Shown one piece after another: positions 42,874-51,530 of a stretch of 64,000 bases of DNA. A program made the translations under genes and the position numbers. Below the pieces are notes generated by a model. The model searched no databases and was not told the DNA's origin. It saw nothing but the letters and a program-made list of their open reading frames with translations. Source of the DNA: Microbacterium oleivorans NBRC 103075 (lineage in GTDB: Bacteria > Actinomycetota > Actinomycetes > Actinomycetales > Microbacteriaceae); NCBI RefSeq assembly GCF_001552475.1, contig NZ_BCRG01000008.1, forward strand, positions 97,691 to 161,690, in the 5' to 3' direction. Positions within the stretch are counted from its first letter, which is position 1, and each line of letters opens with the position of its first letter.

Positions 42874-43719
42874 ATGCGGCTTGCCACCTGGAACGTCAAC
42901 TCGATCCGCGCGCGCATCGTGCGCACCGTCGAATTCGCCGTGCGCGAGAACATCGACGTGCTCGCGATGCAGGAGATCAAGTGCAAGCCCGAGCAGTTCC
43001 CCTACGAGGCGTTCGAAGAGGCCGGCTATCACGTCGAGGCGCACGGCCTCAATCAGTGGAACGGCGTCGCCATCGCGAGCCGCCAGCCGATCACCGACGT
43101 CGAGTACGCCTTCCCCGACATGCCGGGGTTCTTGAAAGGCCACGAGGGTCCGGATGCCCCGCAGGAGGCGCGCGCGCTCGGCGCCACGATCGACGGGGTC
43201 AAGGTGTGGAGCCTCTACGTCCCCAACGGCCGCGGACTCGACGACCCGCACTTCGCCTACAAGCTTCACTGGCTCGAGGCCCTCCGCGCCTACACGCAGT
43301 CGACGCTCGCGACTCACCCCGACCTGCCGCTCGCGCTCGTCGGCGACTTCAACATCGCCCCGACGGATGCCGACAACGGCGACCCGACGATCGTCCAGGG
43401 CGTGTCGACGCACGTCTCCCCCGAAGAGCGCGCCTCGTTCCAATCGCTCCTCGACGCCGGCCTCGTCGACACCGTCCGCCCGCTGGTGCCGACCGGCTAC
43501 ACGTACTGGGACTACAAGCAGCTGCGCTTCCCGCGCAATGAGGGCCTCCGCATCGACTTCATCCTCGGCTCCCCGTCCTTCGGCGACGGCGTGGTCGGGG
43601 CATCCATCTACCGCGACGAGCGCAAGGGCGAGATCCCGAGCGACCATGTTCCCGTCGTCGTCGACCTGGACCTCGACGGCGACGACGAGGACGACGACGA
43701 CCGTCCGATGATCTTCTGA
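42874..43719 (+). CDS. xthA: Exodeoxyribonuclease III / AP endonuclease
   Basis: A 281-residue Mg-dependent enzyme of base-excision repair (EC 3.1.11.2). Landmarks are ATWNVNSIRAR (residues 4-14), the metal Glu in MQEIKCK (Glu34), YVPNGRG, the catalytic Asp-Asn in LVGDFNIAPTD, GYTYWDYK, LRIDFILGS, and the final SDHVPVVVDL with the catalytic His. The C-terminus is an acidic DGDDEDDDDR tail, unusual but harmless. Its stop lies inside a 23-bp tandem repeat. Confidence 0.93.
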   Translation: MRLATWNVNSIRARIVRTVEFAVRENIDVLAMQEIKCKPEQFPYEAFEEAGYHVEAHGLNQWNGVAIASRQPITDVEYAFPDMPGFLKGHEGPDAPQEARALGATIDGVKVWSLYVPNGRGLDDPHFAYKLHWLEALRAYTQSTLATHPDLPLALVGDFNIAPTDADNGDPTIVQGVSTHVSPEERASFQSLLDAGLVDTVRPLVPTGYTYWDYKQLRFPRNEGLRIDFILGSPSFGDGVVGASIYRDERKGEIPSDHVPVVVDLDLDGDDEDDDDRPMIF

Positions 43720-43792
43720 CGCCGTCGGCAGGGATCTGCTGACGCCGTCGGCAGGGATCTGCTGACGCCGTCGGCAGGGATTTTCTGACGCG
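43716..43792. repeat. 23-bp tandem repeat at the 3' end of xthA
   Basis: The unit CTGACGCCGTCGGCAGGGAT plus 3 bp starts at 43716, 43739 and 43762. The first two copies are identical; the third ends TTTT. A fourth partial copy (CTGACGCG) starts at 43785. The TGA stop of xthA lies in the first unit, and each unit repeats a TGA. Confidence 0.9.
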
Positions 43793-43838
43793 CCTCCGTC
43801 TCCCCCGCGGGACGGATGCCGGGGGCCGCGACCCCCTC

Positions 43839-43844
43839 TAGCGT
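43839..43844 (+). promoter_or_regulatory. Leaderless-type -10 box
   Basis: TAGCGT lies 7 bp before the ATG at 43852. It drives the NarL-type kinase and regulator genes. Confidence 0.5.
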
Positions 43845-43851
43845 GGAGAGC

Positions 43852-45099
43852 ATGCCCGAATCGATGCTCCGCCGCCCGGCGACTCCGGCCGAACGTCGGC
43901 AGGACGCCTGGTTGGCCGCCGGACTGTTCGTCGCCGCCATGCTCAGTACCGCCCTGGGCTCGGTCTCGGGCATCTACAACGGCGACCACCCCGACCTCCC
44001 CTGGGGGCTTCTCTACTCCGCCGCCATGACCGTTCCGCTCGCCTTCCGGCGGCGGTACCCGATGACGGCGCTGATCGTCGTGTCCGTCGCGTTCTTCGTG
44101 GGCGTCTCATCGCGCATCCCCGAGCTGTACGTCGGCAATGTCGCTCTGTTCGTCGGGATGTACACGGTGGGCGCCTGGGTGTCCGACCGCCGCCGCGCGG
44201 CGCTCGTGCGCATCATGCTCATCGTCGCGATGTTCGTGTGGCTGATGATCTCGATCTTCCAGACGGCTGCGTCGTCCGAAGACGGGCTGTCGCAGGAGGG
44301 GCCGTTCTCGCCGTTCGCGGCCTTCGCGATGATCCAGTTCCTCGTCAACGTGGCGTTCTTCGGCGGGGCGTACCTGTTCGGCGAGCGCGCGTACACGGGC
44401 GCGATGGAGCGCACCGCCCTCGAGGAGCGGACCGCCGAGCTCGAGCGGGAACGCGAGCGTACGGCCGCGCAAGCGGTCGCCCTCGACCGAGTGCGCATCG
44501 CTCGCGAACTGCACGACGTCGTCGCGCACCACGTCTCGGCGATGGGTGTGCAGGCCGGTGCCGCGCGGACGGTCCTGGAGCGCGATCCGGATGCGGCACG
44601 CACGGCACTGACCGGTGTCGAGTCCTCGGCGCGCCAGGCACTGACGGAACTGCGCCAGCTGCTCGAGACACTCCGGACGCCCGAGACCGACGCACCCGGA
44701 GGTTCCACCGTCCGGCTCGACGCGCTGCCGGATCTCGTCGCGCACGCGAACGAGAACGGCCTGCCGACGACGCTCTCGGTCGTGGGCGATCCGGTTCCCA
44801 CCCCCGAGCTCGTGCAGGTGAACCTGTACCGCATCGCGCAGGAGGCGCTCACGAACGCGCGTCGTCACGGCGGCCCCGGCGCGAGCGCCGACGTGCGGCT
44901 GCGGTACGCCGTCGACGCGGTGGAGCTCGAAGTCTCGAACGAGGGCCGCGGACCGATCTCCGGAAGAGCGGGCCTCGGCCTCGTCGGAATGCGCGAACGG
45001 GCAACGTCGTCCGGAGGAACGCTCGAGGCGCGGGCACGACCTCGAGGCGGGTTCCTCGTGAGGGTGCGCGTGCCCCTGTCGCAGGCGGTGCCCGCATGA
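43852..45099 (+). CDS. NarL-type sensor histidine kinase (HisKA_3)
   Basis: A 415-residue kinase with about five N-terminal membrane helices (residues 17-180) and no obvious large extracytoplasmic domain, so it probably senses a membrane signal. A coiled coil of Glu/Arg (EERTAELERERERTAAQ) leads to the HisKA_3 phospho-acceptor in ARELHDVVAHHVSAMG (His221), followed by a degenerate HATPase with AQEALTNARRHGG and GLGLVGMRERA. It overlaps the LuxR-type regulator by 4 bp (ATGA). Confidence 0.9.
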   Translation: MPESMLRRPATPAERRQDAWLAAGLFVAAMLSTALGSVSGIYNGDHPDLPWGLLYSAAMTVPLAFRRRYPMTALIVVSVAFFVGVSSRIPELYVGNVALFVGMYTVGAWVSDRRRAALVRIMLIVAMFVWLMISIFQTAASSEDGLSQEGPFSPFAAFAMIQFLVNVAFFGGAYLFGERAYTGAMERTALEERTAELERERERTAAQAVALDRVRIARELHDVVAHHVSAMGVQAGAARTVLERDPDAARTALTGVESSARQALTELRQLLETLRTPETDAPGGSTVRLDALPDLVAHANENGLPTTLSVVGDPVPTPELVQVNLYRIAQEALTNARRHGGPGASADVRLRYAVDAVELEVSNEGRGPISGRAGLGLVGMRERATSSGGTLEARARPRGGFLVRVRVPLSQAVPA

Positions 45100-45767
45100 T
45101 CCGCGTGTTGTTGGTCGACGATCACGCGATCATGCGCGCCGGCTTCCGCATGATCCTCGAGGCGGCGGGAGACATCGAGGTCGTCGGCGAGGCCGGCGAC
45201 GGGCGGGCGGCAGTCGCCGCTGCTCGCGACCTGCAGCCCGACGTCATCTGCATGGACGTGCAGATGCCCGACATGGATGGCCTCGAGGCGACGCGTCAGA
45301 TCGTGGCGGATGCCGAGGTCCCGGCATCCGTCGTCATCGTGACGACCTTCGACCGCGACGACTACCTGTTCCAGGCGCTGTCGGCGGGGGCGAGCGGATT
45401 CCTGCTCAAGAACGCCGGACCGGAAGAGCTCACCCACGCCGTGCGGGTCGCCGCCTCGGGTGACGCTCTGCTGTCGCCGACGGTCACCCGCCGCGTGATC
45501 GCACGGTTCACCGCGACCGAGGCGGAGCCACCGGCATCCCTCGCCCGCACGACGGATGCCGCACCCACTCTCCCCGTGGAGCTCACCGAGCGCGAGGCCG
45601 AGGTGCTGCGGCTGCTCGCGCAAGCGATGAGCAACGGCGAGATCGCCCGCGAGCTCTACATCGGTGAAGCGACGGTGAAGACGCACGTGTCGAACGTGCT
45701 GCAGAAGCTCGGCGCCCGCGACCGCGTCGCCGCCGTCGTCTGGGCCCACCGCCACGGCCTCACCTGA
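45096..45767 (+). CDS. NarL/LuxR-family response regulator
   Basis: A 223-residue regulator, partner of the preceding kinase. The receiver has VDDHAIMRAGF, phospho-acceptor Asp54 in ICMDVQMPDMDG, and GFLLKNAGPEEL. The C-terminal LuxR helix-turn-helix reads LTEREAEVLRLLAQAMSN, GEIARELYIGEATVKTHVS and VLQKLGARDRV. The pair may control the ABC exporter downstream (46607-48579), but a gene and a terminator lie between them. Confidence 0.92.
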   Translation: MIRVLLVDDHAIMRAGFRMILEAAGDIEVVGEAGDGRAAVAAARDLQPDVICMDVQMPDMDGLEATRQIVADAEVPASVVIVTTFDRDDYLFQALSAGASGFLLKNAGPEELTHAVRVAASGDALLSPTVTRRVIARFTATEAEPPASLARTTDAAPTLPVELTEREAEVLRLLAQAMSNGEIARELYIGEATVKTHVSNVLQKLGARDRVAAVVWAHRHGLT

Positions 45768-45774
45768 GCCGAGA

Positions 45775-45816
45775 CGCCGAACGGCCCCGCCCAGGTGGGG
45801 GCGGGGCCGTTCGGCG
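45775..45816. terminator. Bidirectional hairpin terminator
   Basis: Two 17-base arms (45775-45791 and 45800-45816) pair perfectly around an 8-base loop. It lies between the convergent regulator and FMN-reductase genes. Confidence 0.8.
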
Positions 45817-45823
45817 TGGCGCG

Positions 45824-46393
45824 TCAGGCGCCGGCGGGGACCTTCGCGTAGCGGTCGACGAGGTCGTTGAACGCCTCGAGGTAGCCGGTCAGGAAGCCGG
45901 CGGTCGCGTCATTCGTGACCTCGCCGTCCTCAGCGAACAGGCCGGGCGTGGTCTGGATGAACCCCTCGGGCTGGCCGAGCGTCGGCGCGTTGAAGTGGCT
46001 GAGGATCGCCTTGAGGTGCTGCTGGGCGACAGCCGTCGCGACGCCGCTGCCCGACGTGCCGATGACGGCCGTGGGCTTGTTGTGGAAGGCGTTCTGGCCG
46101 TACGGGCGGGCAGCCCAGTCGAGCGCGTTCTTCAGCACACCGGGGATCGAGCGGCTGTACTCGGGGGTCACGATGATGACGCCATCGACGTCCGCGATCG
46201 CCTGCTTGAAGTCGACGGCCACCTGCGGGAAGTTCCCGTCGTGGTCGACCGAGTAGAAGGGCAGGTCCTTGATCGGGATCTCGACCAGCGTGGTGCCCTC
46301 GGGGGCGAGACGCTCGAGCGCCTTCGCGAGGGTCCGGTTGATCGACGTCGACGAGATGCTGCCGACGATGTAGCCGATGGTGCGATTCGTCAT
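45824..46393 (-). CDS. NAD(P)H-dependent FMN reductase family protein
   Basis: A 189-residue flavodoxin-fold enzyme. The FMN-phosphate loop is GSISSTSINRTLA (around residues 11-23), and the conserved active segment is VTPEYSRSIPGVLKNALDW, with GTSGSG after strand 4. Members reduce FMN, quinones, azo dyes or metal ions; the substrate here is not predictable. A strong ribosome site (TTTGGAGG) precedes the ATG by 5 bp. Confidence 0.92.
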   Translation of the reverse strand: MTNRTIGYIVGSISSTSINRTLAKALERLAPEGTTLVEIPIKDLPFYSVDHDGNFPQVAVDFKQAIADVDGVIIVTPEYSRSIPGVLKNALDWAARPYGQNAFHNKPTAVIGTSGSGVATAVAQQHLKAILSHFNAPTLGQPEGFIQTTPGLFAEDGEVTNDATAGFLTGYLEAFNDLVDRYAKVPAGA

Positions 46394-46554
46394 GGGTCCT
46401 CCAAAGAGAGTGGATAGGGATGCCGGTGGGCACCGCAGACCCCAACGAGGCCCCGGGCATCCCTATTCCTATGAATGCACCGACAGTTCGTCTCCCCCTC
46501 GCGGCGGGGAGGGGTTTCACCCGCCAGGGGGAGGCCCCCGGCATCCCATCTCCC

Positions 46555-46560
46555 TAGCGT
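46555..46560 (+). promoter_or_regulatory. -10 box of the ABC-2 exporter operon
   Basis: TAGCGT lies 46 bp before the ATG at 46607. This transcript would carry a leader with AGGAGG 5 bp before the ATG. An in-frame GTG 7 bp after the box (46568) is an alternative leaderless start. Confidence 0.45.
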
Positions 46561-46606
46561 GGAAGACGTGCCGCCGCCGGTGGCGCACAGACCACAGGAG
46601 GAACGG

Positions 46607-47491
46607 ATGCTGCAGCTACGCGGGATCACCAAGAGCTACGGCTCGCGGCGGGTGCTCGACGACGTCGCCTTCGACGTCGCACCCGGCCGCCTGACGGGAT
46701 TCGTCGGCGGAAACGGGGCTGGCAAGACCACGACGATGCGGATCATGCTGGGGGTTCTCGGCCGCGACGCGGGCGAGGTCACCCTGAACGGCGCCCCCGT
46801 CACCGCAGCCGACCGGCGCCTCTTCGGCTACATGCCCGAAGAGCGCGGCCTGTACCCGAAGATGAAGGTGCTTGAGCACATCGTCTACCTCGCGCGTCTG
46901 CACGGCTTCTCGAAGACGGATGCCGCGACTCGCGCGACGGCGCTCCTCGAAGAGCTGGGGCTCGGCGAACGTCTAGAGGACAACGTCGAGACCCTCTCGC
47001 TCGGCAACCAGCAGCGCGCGCAGATCGCCGCGGCCCTCGTCCACGACCCCGAGGTGCTCATTCTCGACGAGCCGTTCTCGGGCCTCGACCCGATCGCCGT
47101 CGACGTCGTCGCGAACGTTCTGCAGACCCGCGCGGCGCAGGGCGTCTCGGTGCTGTTCTCGTCGCACCAGCTCGACGTCGTCGAGCGCCTGTGCGACGAC
47201 CTCGTCATCATCGCCGGCGGCACGATCCGCGCAGCGGGCACCCGTGAGGGCCTGCGCGCCGAGCACGCGACCCGCCGATTCGAGCTCGTCTCGGGAACGG
47301 ATGCCGGATGGCTCCGCGACGAGCCGGGCGTGGAGGTCGTCGACTTCGACGGCGGCTACGCCCTGTTCGAGGCCGACTCCGACGAGACCGTGCAGCGCGT
47401 CCTGCAGCGCGCGGTCGCCGCGGGCGACGTGACCACGTTCGCGCCGCGCCGCCCCACCCTCGCCCAGATCTTCACGGAGGTCATCCAGTGA
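46607..47491 (+). CDS. ABC-2-type transporter ATP-binding protein (NatA-like)
   Basis: A 294-residue ATPase. Walker A is GGNGAGKTT (around residue 34), the Q-loop region is YMPEERGLYPKM, the signature is a divergent LSLGNQQR (usual LSGGQ), Walker B is VLILDEPFSGLDP, and the H-loop is SSHQ. The LSLGNQQR form and the DEPFSGLDP Walker B are typical of NatA-like exporters. The C-terminal 90 residues are an extra domain. AGGAGG 5 bp upstream supports the ATG at 46607. It overlaps the permease gene by 4 bp (GTGA). Confidence 0.9.
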   Translation: MLQLRGITKSYGSRRVLDDVAFDVAPGRLTGFVGGNGAGKTTTMRIMLGVLGRDAGEVTLNGAPVTAADRRLFGYMPEERGLYPKMKVLEHIVYLARLHGFSKTDAATRATALLEELGLGERLEDNVETLSLGNQQRAQIAAALVHDPEVLILDEPFSGLDPIAVDVVANVLQTRAAQGVSVLFSSHQLDVVERLCDDLVIIAGGTIRAAGTREGLRAEHATRRFELVSGTDAGWLRDEPGVEVVDFDGGYALFEADSDETVQRVLQRAVAAGDVTTFAPRRPTLAQIFTEVIQ

Positions 47492-48579
47492 ACACGTCCG
47501 TCTCCCCCTCGTTCGGCCAGAGCGTCTGGCTCGTCACCGAGCGAGAGCTCGGCTCGAAGCTGCGCTCGAAGTCGTTCATCATCTCCACCGCCGTCATGTT
47601 CCTGATCGTGCTGGCCGGTGTCCTCTGGGCGGGCTTCTCGGCTCAGAGCGACAGCCGCACGCCGATCGCGGTCACCTCCGAGACGGCGTCGGCCATCACC
47701 GACCCGAAGGCGTTCGACGTGACCGATGCGGCCTCCGCCGAGGAGGCCCGCGATCTCGTCCGCGACGGCACGGTCGATGCGGCCGTCATCCCCGGCGGCG
47801 ACGAGCCGCTCGGCTACACCGTGGTCTTCGACGAGTCGGTGTCGAACAGCCTGCTGCAGCAGTTGAGCATCGCCCCGAAGGTCGAGATCCTCGAGCCGGA
47901 GAGCACCGACGGATTCCTCCGCTACATCATCGCGATCGCCTTCGGCGGCGTGTTCTTCGCCGCGGCGCTGACCTTCGGTACGACGATCGCGACGAGCGTC
48001 GTCGAGGAGAAGCAGACGCGTGTGGTCGAGCTGCTCATCTCGGCGATCCCGACCCGCGCACTCCTGGCGGGCAAGGTGCTCGGCAACACGATCCTCGCGA
48101 TGGGGCAGATCGTCGGCATCGCCGCGGTCGCGATCATCGGGCTGACCGTGACGGGCCAGGACTTCCTGATCGCCGGTCTCGGCGGGCCGATCGCCTGGTT
48201 CGCGGTCTTCTTCCTCTTCGGGTTCGTGCTGCTCGCGGCGCTGTTCGCCGCGGCGGGTGCGCTGGTGTCGCGCCAGGAGGACATCGGACCGACGATCACA
48301 CCGCTCACCTACATCGTGATGGCGCCATACTTCCTCGTGATCTTCTTCAACGACAACCCCGTCGTGCTGACGATCATGTCGTACGTCCCGTTCTCGGCTC
48401 CGGTCGGAATGCCGGTGCGCATCTTCGTCGGCGAGGCGCAGTGGTGGGAGCCCCTGCTCGCGCTGGCGGTCATGCTCGCCGCCTGCGTCGGGGCGATCCT
48501 GGTCGGCGCGAAGATCTACGAGAACTCGCTCCTCCGCATGGGAGCCCGGGTCAAGCTCCGCGAGGCACTGTCGCGCTGA
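47488..48579 (+). CDS. ABC-2-type transporter permease (NatB-like)
   Basis: A 363-residue membrane protein with a GTG start inside the ATPase stop. One N-terminal helix (FIISTAVMFLIVLAGVLWAG) is followed by an extracytoplasmic domain of about 130 residues, then five C-terminal helices. SVVEEKQTRVVELLISAI is the hallmark of NatB/ABC-2 permeases. With the ATPase it should export sodium, a peptide or an antibiotic-like compound; the substrate is unknown. Confidence 0.9.
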   Translation: MNTSVSPSFGQSVWLVTERELGSKLRSKSFIISTAVMFLIVLAGVLWAGFSAQSDSRTPIAVTSETASAITDPKAFDVTDAASAEEARDLVRDGTVDAAVIPGGDEPLGYTVVFDESVSNSLLQQLSIAPKVEILEPESTDGFLRYIIAIAFGGVFFAAALTFGTTIATSVVEEKQTRVVELLISAIPTRALLAGKVLGNTILAMGQIVGIAAVAIIGLTVTGQDFLIAGLGGPIAWFAVFFLFGFVLLAALFAAAGALVSRQEDIGPTITPLTYIVMAPYFLVIFFNDNPVVLTIMSYVPFSAPVGMPVRIFVGEAQWWEPLLALAVMLAACVGAILVGAKIYENSLLRMGARVKLREALSR

Positions 48580-48600
48580 GCCGCGGCATCCCGTCACGAG

Positions 48601-48637
48601 AGAACCGCCCCGTCCGCTGCTGCGGCGGGGCGGTTCT
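48601..48637. terminator. Hairpin terminator after the ABC-2 operon
   Basis: AGAACCGCCCCG (48601-48612) pairs with CGGGGCGGTTCT (48626-48637). An inner CCGC/GCGG stem (48614-48617 with 48622-48625) extends it. It serves the convergent permease and kinase genes. Confidence 0.75.
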
Positions 48638-48660
48638 GTCGTTCGCGGTCGCGAACCGGA

Positions 48661-50022
48661 TCAGGGTTTGTCCGGCTTGCCCTTCGGCCCCTTCTCGGCC
48701 TCACGTTCGGCGCGCTTGGCGTCCTCGGCGGCCTTCTTCTCCGCCTCTTTCGCCGCCTTCTCCGCGTCCTTGGCGCCCTGATCGTCTGCCTTGTCGGCAG
48801 GGGCGTCGTCGGTGGTGACAGCGCTCGGGGTGGGCGACGGCTCGGCCGATGAAGCGGGGGTCGGATCGGTCACGGTCTCCTGCACCGGCTCCGTCGAACG
48901 CGGCTCGGTCTGCGCTGGATCGGACGACGTCGGCTGCGGCGCCCCCGCGAGCGACGCCGTCCAGATGCTCGCCGCAGCGATGAGCGCGACGGCCCCGACA
49001 GTGAGCGCGATCACGAGGGGGCGACGCGACCGCTTCTGCGGAGCGAGGTCGGGGGAAGTGAGCGCGACGGTCTCGGCGATCGGGTAGCGGCGGGTGGCGG
49101 GCTCCGCTGCTGCCGCAGCCGCGACGGGGATCCCGGCGGCCACCGCCGCGCGAACGGGCGGCAGCGGCGGAGCACCGTTGACAGGCGCGGTCCGCAATCG
49201 CTCAGCGGCCTCGACGACCTCGAGAGACGTCGGCCGATCGCTCGGACTCGTAGCCGTCATGCGGGCGAGGAGCGACCCCCATCCCGGTCCGAGCTCGTCG
49301 GGGATCGTCGGCGGCGCGCTGAGACGGGCGAGAGCGGCCCCGACGCCGTCGGTGTTCGGATACGCGCGTTCCCCCGTGAGCGCCTCGAGCAGGACGAGAC
49401 CCAGCGCGTAGACATCGGACGCGGGCGAGGGGTCGCCGCCCTGCACCTGCTCGGGGGCGAGGTAGGCGGCGGTGCCGATGACAGTGCCGGGGGTCGTCAC
49501 ACGCGCGCTGTCGAGCAGGAGCGCGATACCGAAGTCGGCGAGCTTGGCGCGTGATCGACCGCCCGGGAGGTGCGGTGGGGCGAGGAGCACGTTCGAGGGC
49601 TTCACGTCGCGGTGGACGACGCCAGACCCGTGCACGACGTGGAGCGCTTCGCCCAACTCGGCGGCGAGCGCGGCGACCTCGGCCGGCGGGAGCGGCCCTT
49701 CGCCGATGCGGCCGCTCAGCGTGGGGCCCTCGACGAACTCCATCACGAGGTAGTCGGGCGAGCCGGTGAGGTGCGCATCGAAGAGGGTGACGAGCGACGG
49801 GTGGTTGAGCGAGGCGAGGAGGGTGACCTCGCTCCGCGCGCGCTCCGGCGCGCTCACGGCCCCCTCGACGCCGGGACGCAGCACCTTGACCGCGACAGTG
49901 CGTCCGAGCGCGGTGTCGTCCGCACGGAAGACGCGCGCCATGCCGCCCTGCCCGACCTGGGCGACGAGGCGGTATCGCTCCGCCAGCACGTCGCCGACGA
50001 GCGGTTCGGATGCATCCGTCAT
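48661..50022 (-). CDS. Serine/threonine protein kinase, PknB-like, membrane-anchored
   Basis: A 453-residue Hanks-type kinase. The glycine loop is VGQGGMARVF (residues 23-32), the ATP lysine is Lys46 in VAVKVL, the catalytic loop is VHRDVKPSN (137-145), and the magnesium loop is DFG (163-165), with activation segment GTAAYLAPEQ. One transmembrane helix (about 335-358) is followed by a Thr/Pro/Ser-rich stretch and a very charged Lys/Glu/Ala tail, with no PASTA repeats. An AGGAGG ribosome site lies 8 bp before the ATG at 50022. It lies just downstream of a two-component system on the same strand. Confidence 0.92.
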   Translation of the reverse strand: MTDASEPLVGDVLAERYRLVAQVGQGGMARVFRADDTALGRTVAVKVLRPGVEGAVSAPERARSEVTLLASLNHPSLVTLFDAHLTGSPDYLVMEFVEGPTLSGRIGEGPLPPAEVAALAAELGEALHVVHGSGVVHRDVKPSNVLLAPPHLPGGRSRAKLADFGIALLLDSARVTTPGTVIGTAAYLAPEQVQGGDPSPASDVYALGLVLLEALTGERAYPNTDGVGAALARLSAPPTIPDELGPGWGSLLARMTATSPSDRPTSLEVVEAAERLRTAPVNGAPPLPPVRAAVAAGIPVAAAAAAEPATRRYPIAETVALTSPDLAPQKRSRRPLVIALTVGAVALIAAASIWTASLAGAPQPTSSDPAQTEPRSTEPVQETVTDPTPASSAEPSPTPSAVTTDDAPADKADDQGAKDAEKAAKEAEKKAAEDAKRAEREAEKGPKGKPDKP

Positions 50023-50051
50023 GGCGTAGCCCTCCTGTGTCGCCGACGACG

Positions 50052-51530
50052 TTACCGGTCGGCGTGGGAGCCCGGTGTGGTCTTGACGAACGGGACGGTC
50101 ACGACGAAGCGCGCGCCGACCGCGGACGGCTCGCACCGTACGTCGCCGCCGTGCGCACGAGCGATCCCGCGGGCGATCGGCAGTCCCAGGCCGGCCCCAC
50201 CCGCGGAGCGTGATGCGTCGAGCCGCACGAGCCGCTCGAAGATGCGGAGCCGGTCGCCCTCGGGCACACCGGGGCCGTCATCCTGGACGGCGATCACCGC
50301 CTCGTCGCCCTCGCTCTGGAGCTCGAGCCGGACCCGACCTCGGCCTTTCGTCGCGCGCGCGGCGTTCTCGACGAGGTTCGACAGCACCTGCGCGAACCGG
50401 TCGACGTCCACACGCGCCGTCACGGCGGCATCCGGGGTACTCTCCTCCAGTCGCAGGTCCGGGTGCACGAGCTGGGCACGGGCCGTCTCGGCCGTCACGA
50501 GCCGACGGAGAGCCACGACCGTCGGCGACAGGTCGAGCCCCCGGTCCACCCTCGCCATGAGGAGCAGGTCGTCGACGAGGCGGGACGCCCGCGACGCTTC
50601 GCGCGCGACGTGCGCTGCGAGCATCTCGCGCTCGGGACCGTCGAGGTCGGAACGGACGAGGGTGTCCGCCGCCGCCCGGATGCCGGCCACCGGCGTCCTC
50701 AGCTCATGCGCCGCGTCGGAGAGGAAGGCACGGAGGCGCACTTCGGCATCCCGCGCCGCGTGCTCCGCTCCGACCACGTCGTCGAGCATGTCGTCCAGAG
50801 CGGCAGCGACACGTCCGATCTCGGTGTCGGGTCGCGTCGGTCGCAGGCGTCGTCCGCGCTCGCCGGCCCCGATCGAGCGGGCGACCTGCGACACCCGCTC
50901 CAGCGGACGCAGGGTCACCCGCACGACGAGCACGATCGCGCCGGCCGACAGCAGCAGCACGCCCGCCGAGGCGACGCTCATGACCCAGCGCACCTGCACC
51001 AGCGTGTCCTCGACGCCGACCGCCGACGCCGTCAGCGTGAGTGTCGAGCCGTCGCTGAGCGACGATCGGAGGGTGACGAGGTCGTCATCGCCGGACACAT
51101 CGGACGCCACCACTCTCACGGCCGACGCACTCGTACTCGTGGACTGCCCACGTTCGGACGGGGGACCCCCGGGGCCGGGGCCACCCGGCGGGCCGTTGCG
51201 CAGCTGGTCAGGGCTGGGTCCGGCGACGACCGAGTCGCCCGAGGCGCCGTCGATGCGGACGGCCAGTCCCTGCGCCGAGAGCCGGTCCGCGAGGTCGGCG
51301 TCGTCCACTGTTCCGACGAGTGACGCGGTCGCGGCAGCCCGGTCACGGAGGCGGTCCTCGATCTGCGCCCGCAGCCGGGCGCCAAGTGCGACGTCGACGG
51401 CGATGGCCAGGACGACCAGGAGGACGGCGATGAGCGCGAGGACCGCGGCGGCTGTCCGCAGACGGACCGAGCCCGATCGCAGTCGCGGGGCCGGGTCGGC
51501 GGGGTCCGTGTCCGGCGCGACCACGCTCAC
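50052..51530 (-). CDS. OmpR-system sensor histidine kinase
   Basis: A 492-residue membrane kinase with a GTG start overlapping the response-regulator stop by 4 bp. Helices at about 25-50 and 183-205 enclose a sensor domain with a Gly/Pro-rich insert (around 112-125). A HAMP linker leads to His275 in SDAAHELRTPVAGIR, the N box in LSNLVENAARA, and G boxes in DDGPGVP and GAGLGLPIAR. Partner of the regulator encoded just before it. Confidence 0.92.
   Translation of the reverse strand: MSVVAPDTDPADPAPRLRSGSVRLRTAAAVLALIAVLLVVLAIAVDVALGARLRAQIEDRLRDRAAATASLVGTVDDADLADRLSAQGLAVRIDGASGDSVVAGPSPDQLRNGPPGGPGPGGPPSERGQSTSTSASAVRVVASDVSGDDDLVTLRSSLSDGSTLTLTASAVGVEDTLVQVRWVMSVASAGVLLLSAGAIVLVVRVTLRPLERVSQVARSIGAGERGRRLRPTRPDTEIGRVAAALDDMLDDVVGAEHAARDAEVRLRAFLSDAAHELRTPVAGIRAAADTLVRSDLDGPEREMLAAHVAREASRASRLVDDLLLMARVDRGLDLSPTVVALRRLVTAETARAQLVHPDLRLEESTPDAAVTARVDVDRFAQVLSNLVENAARATKGRGRVRLELQSEGDEAVIAVQDDGPGVPEGDRLRIFERLVRLDASRSAGGAGLGLPIARGIARAHGGDVRCEPSAVGARFVVTVPFVKTTPGSHADR

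Noticed and set aside
43716..43792. CRISPR array
   Set aside because: The repeats are directly adjacent with a 23-bp period and no unique spacers. No cas genes are near.
46568..46606. GTG 46568 as leaderless start of the ABC-2 ATPase
   Set aside because: It would add 13 residues absent from the family. The ATG at 46607 has a strong AGGAGG site and matches the family start.
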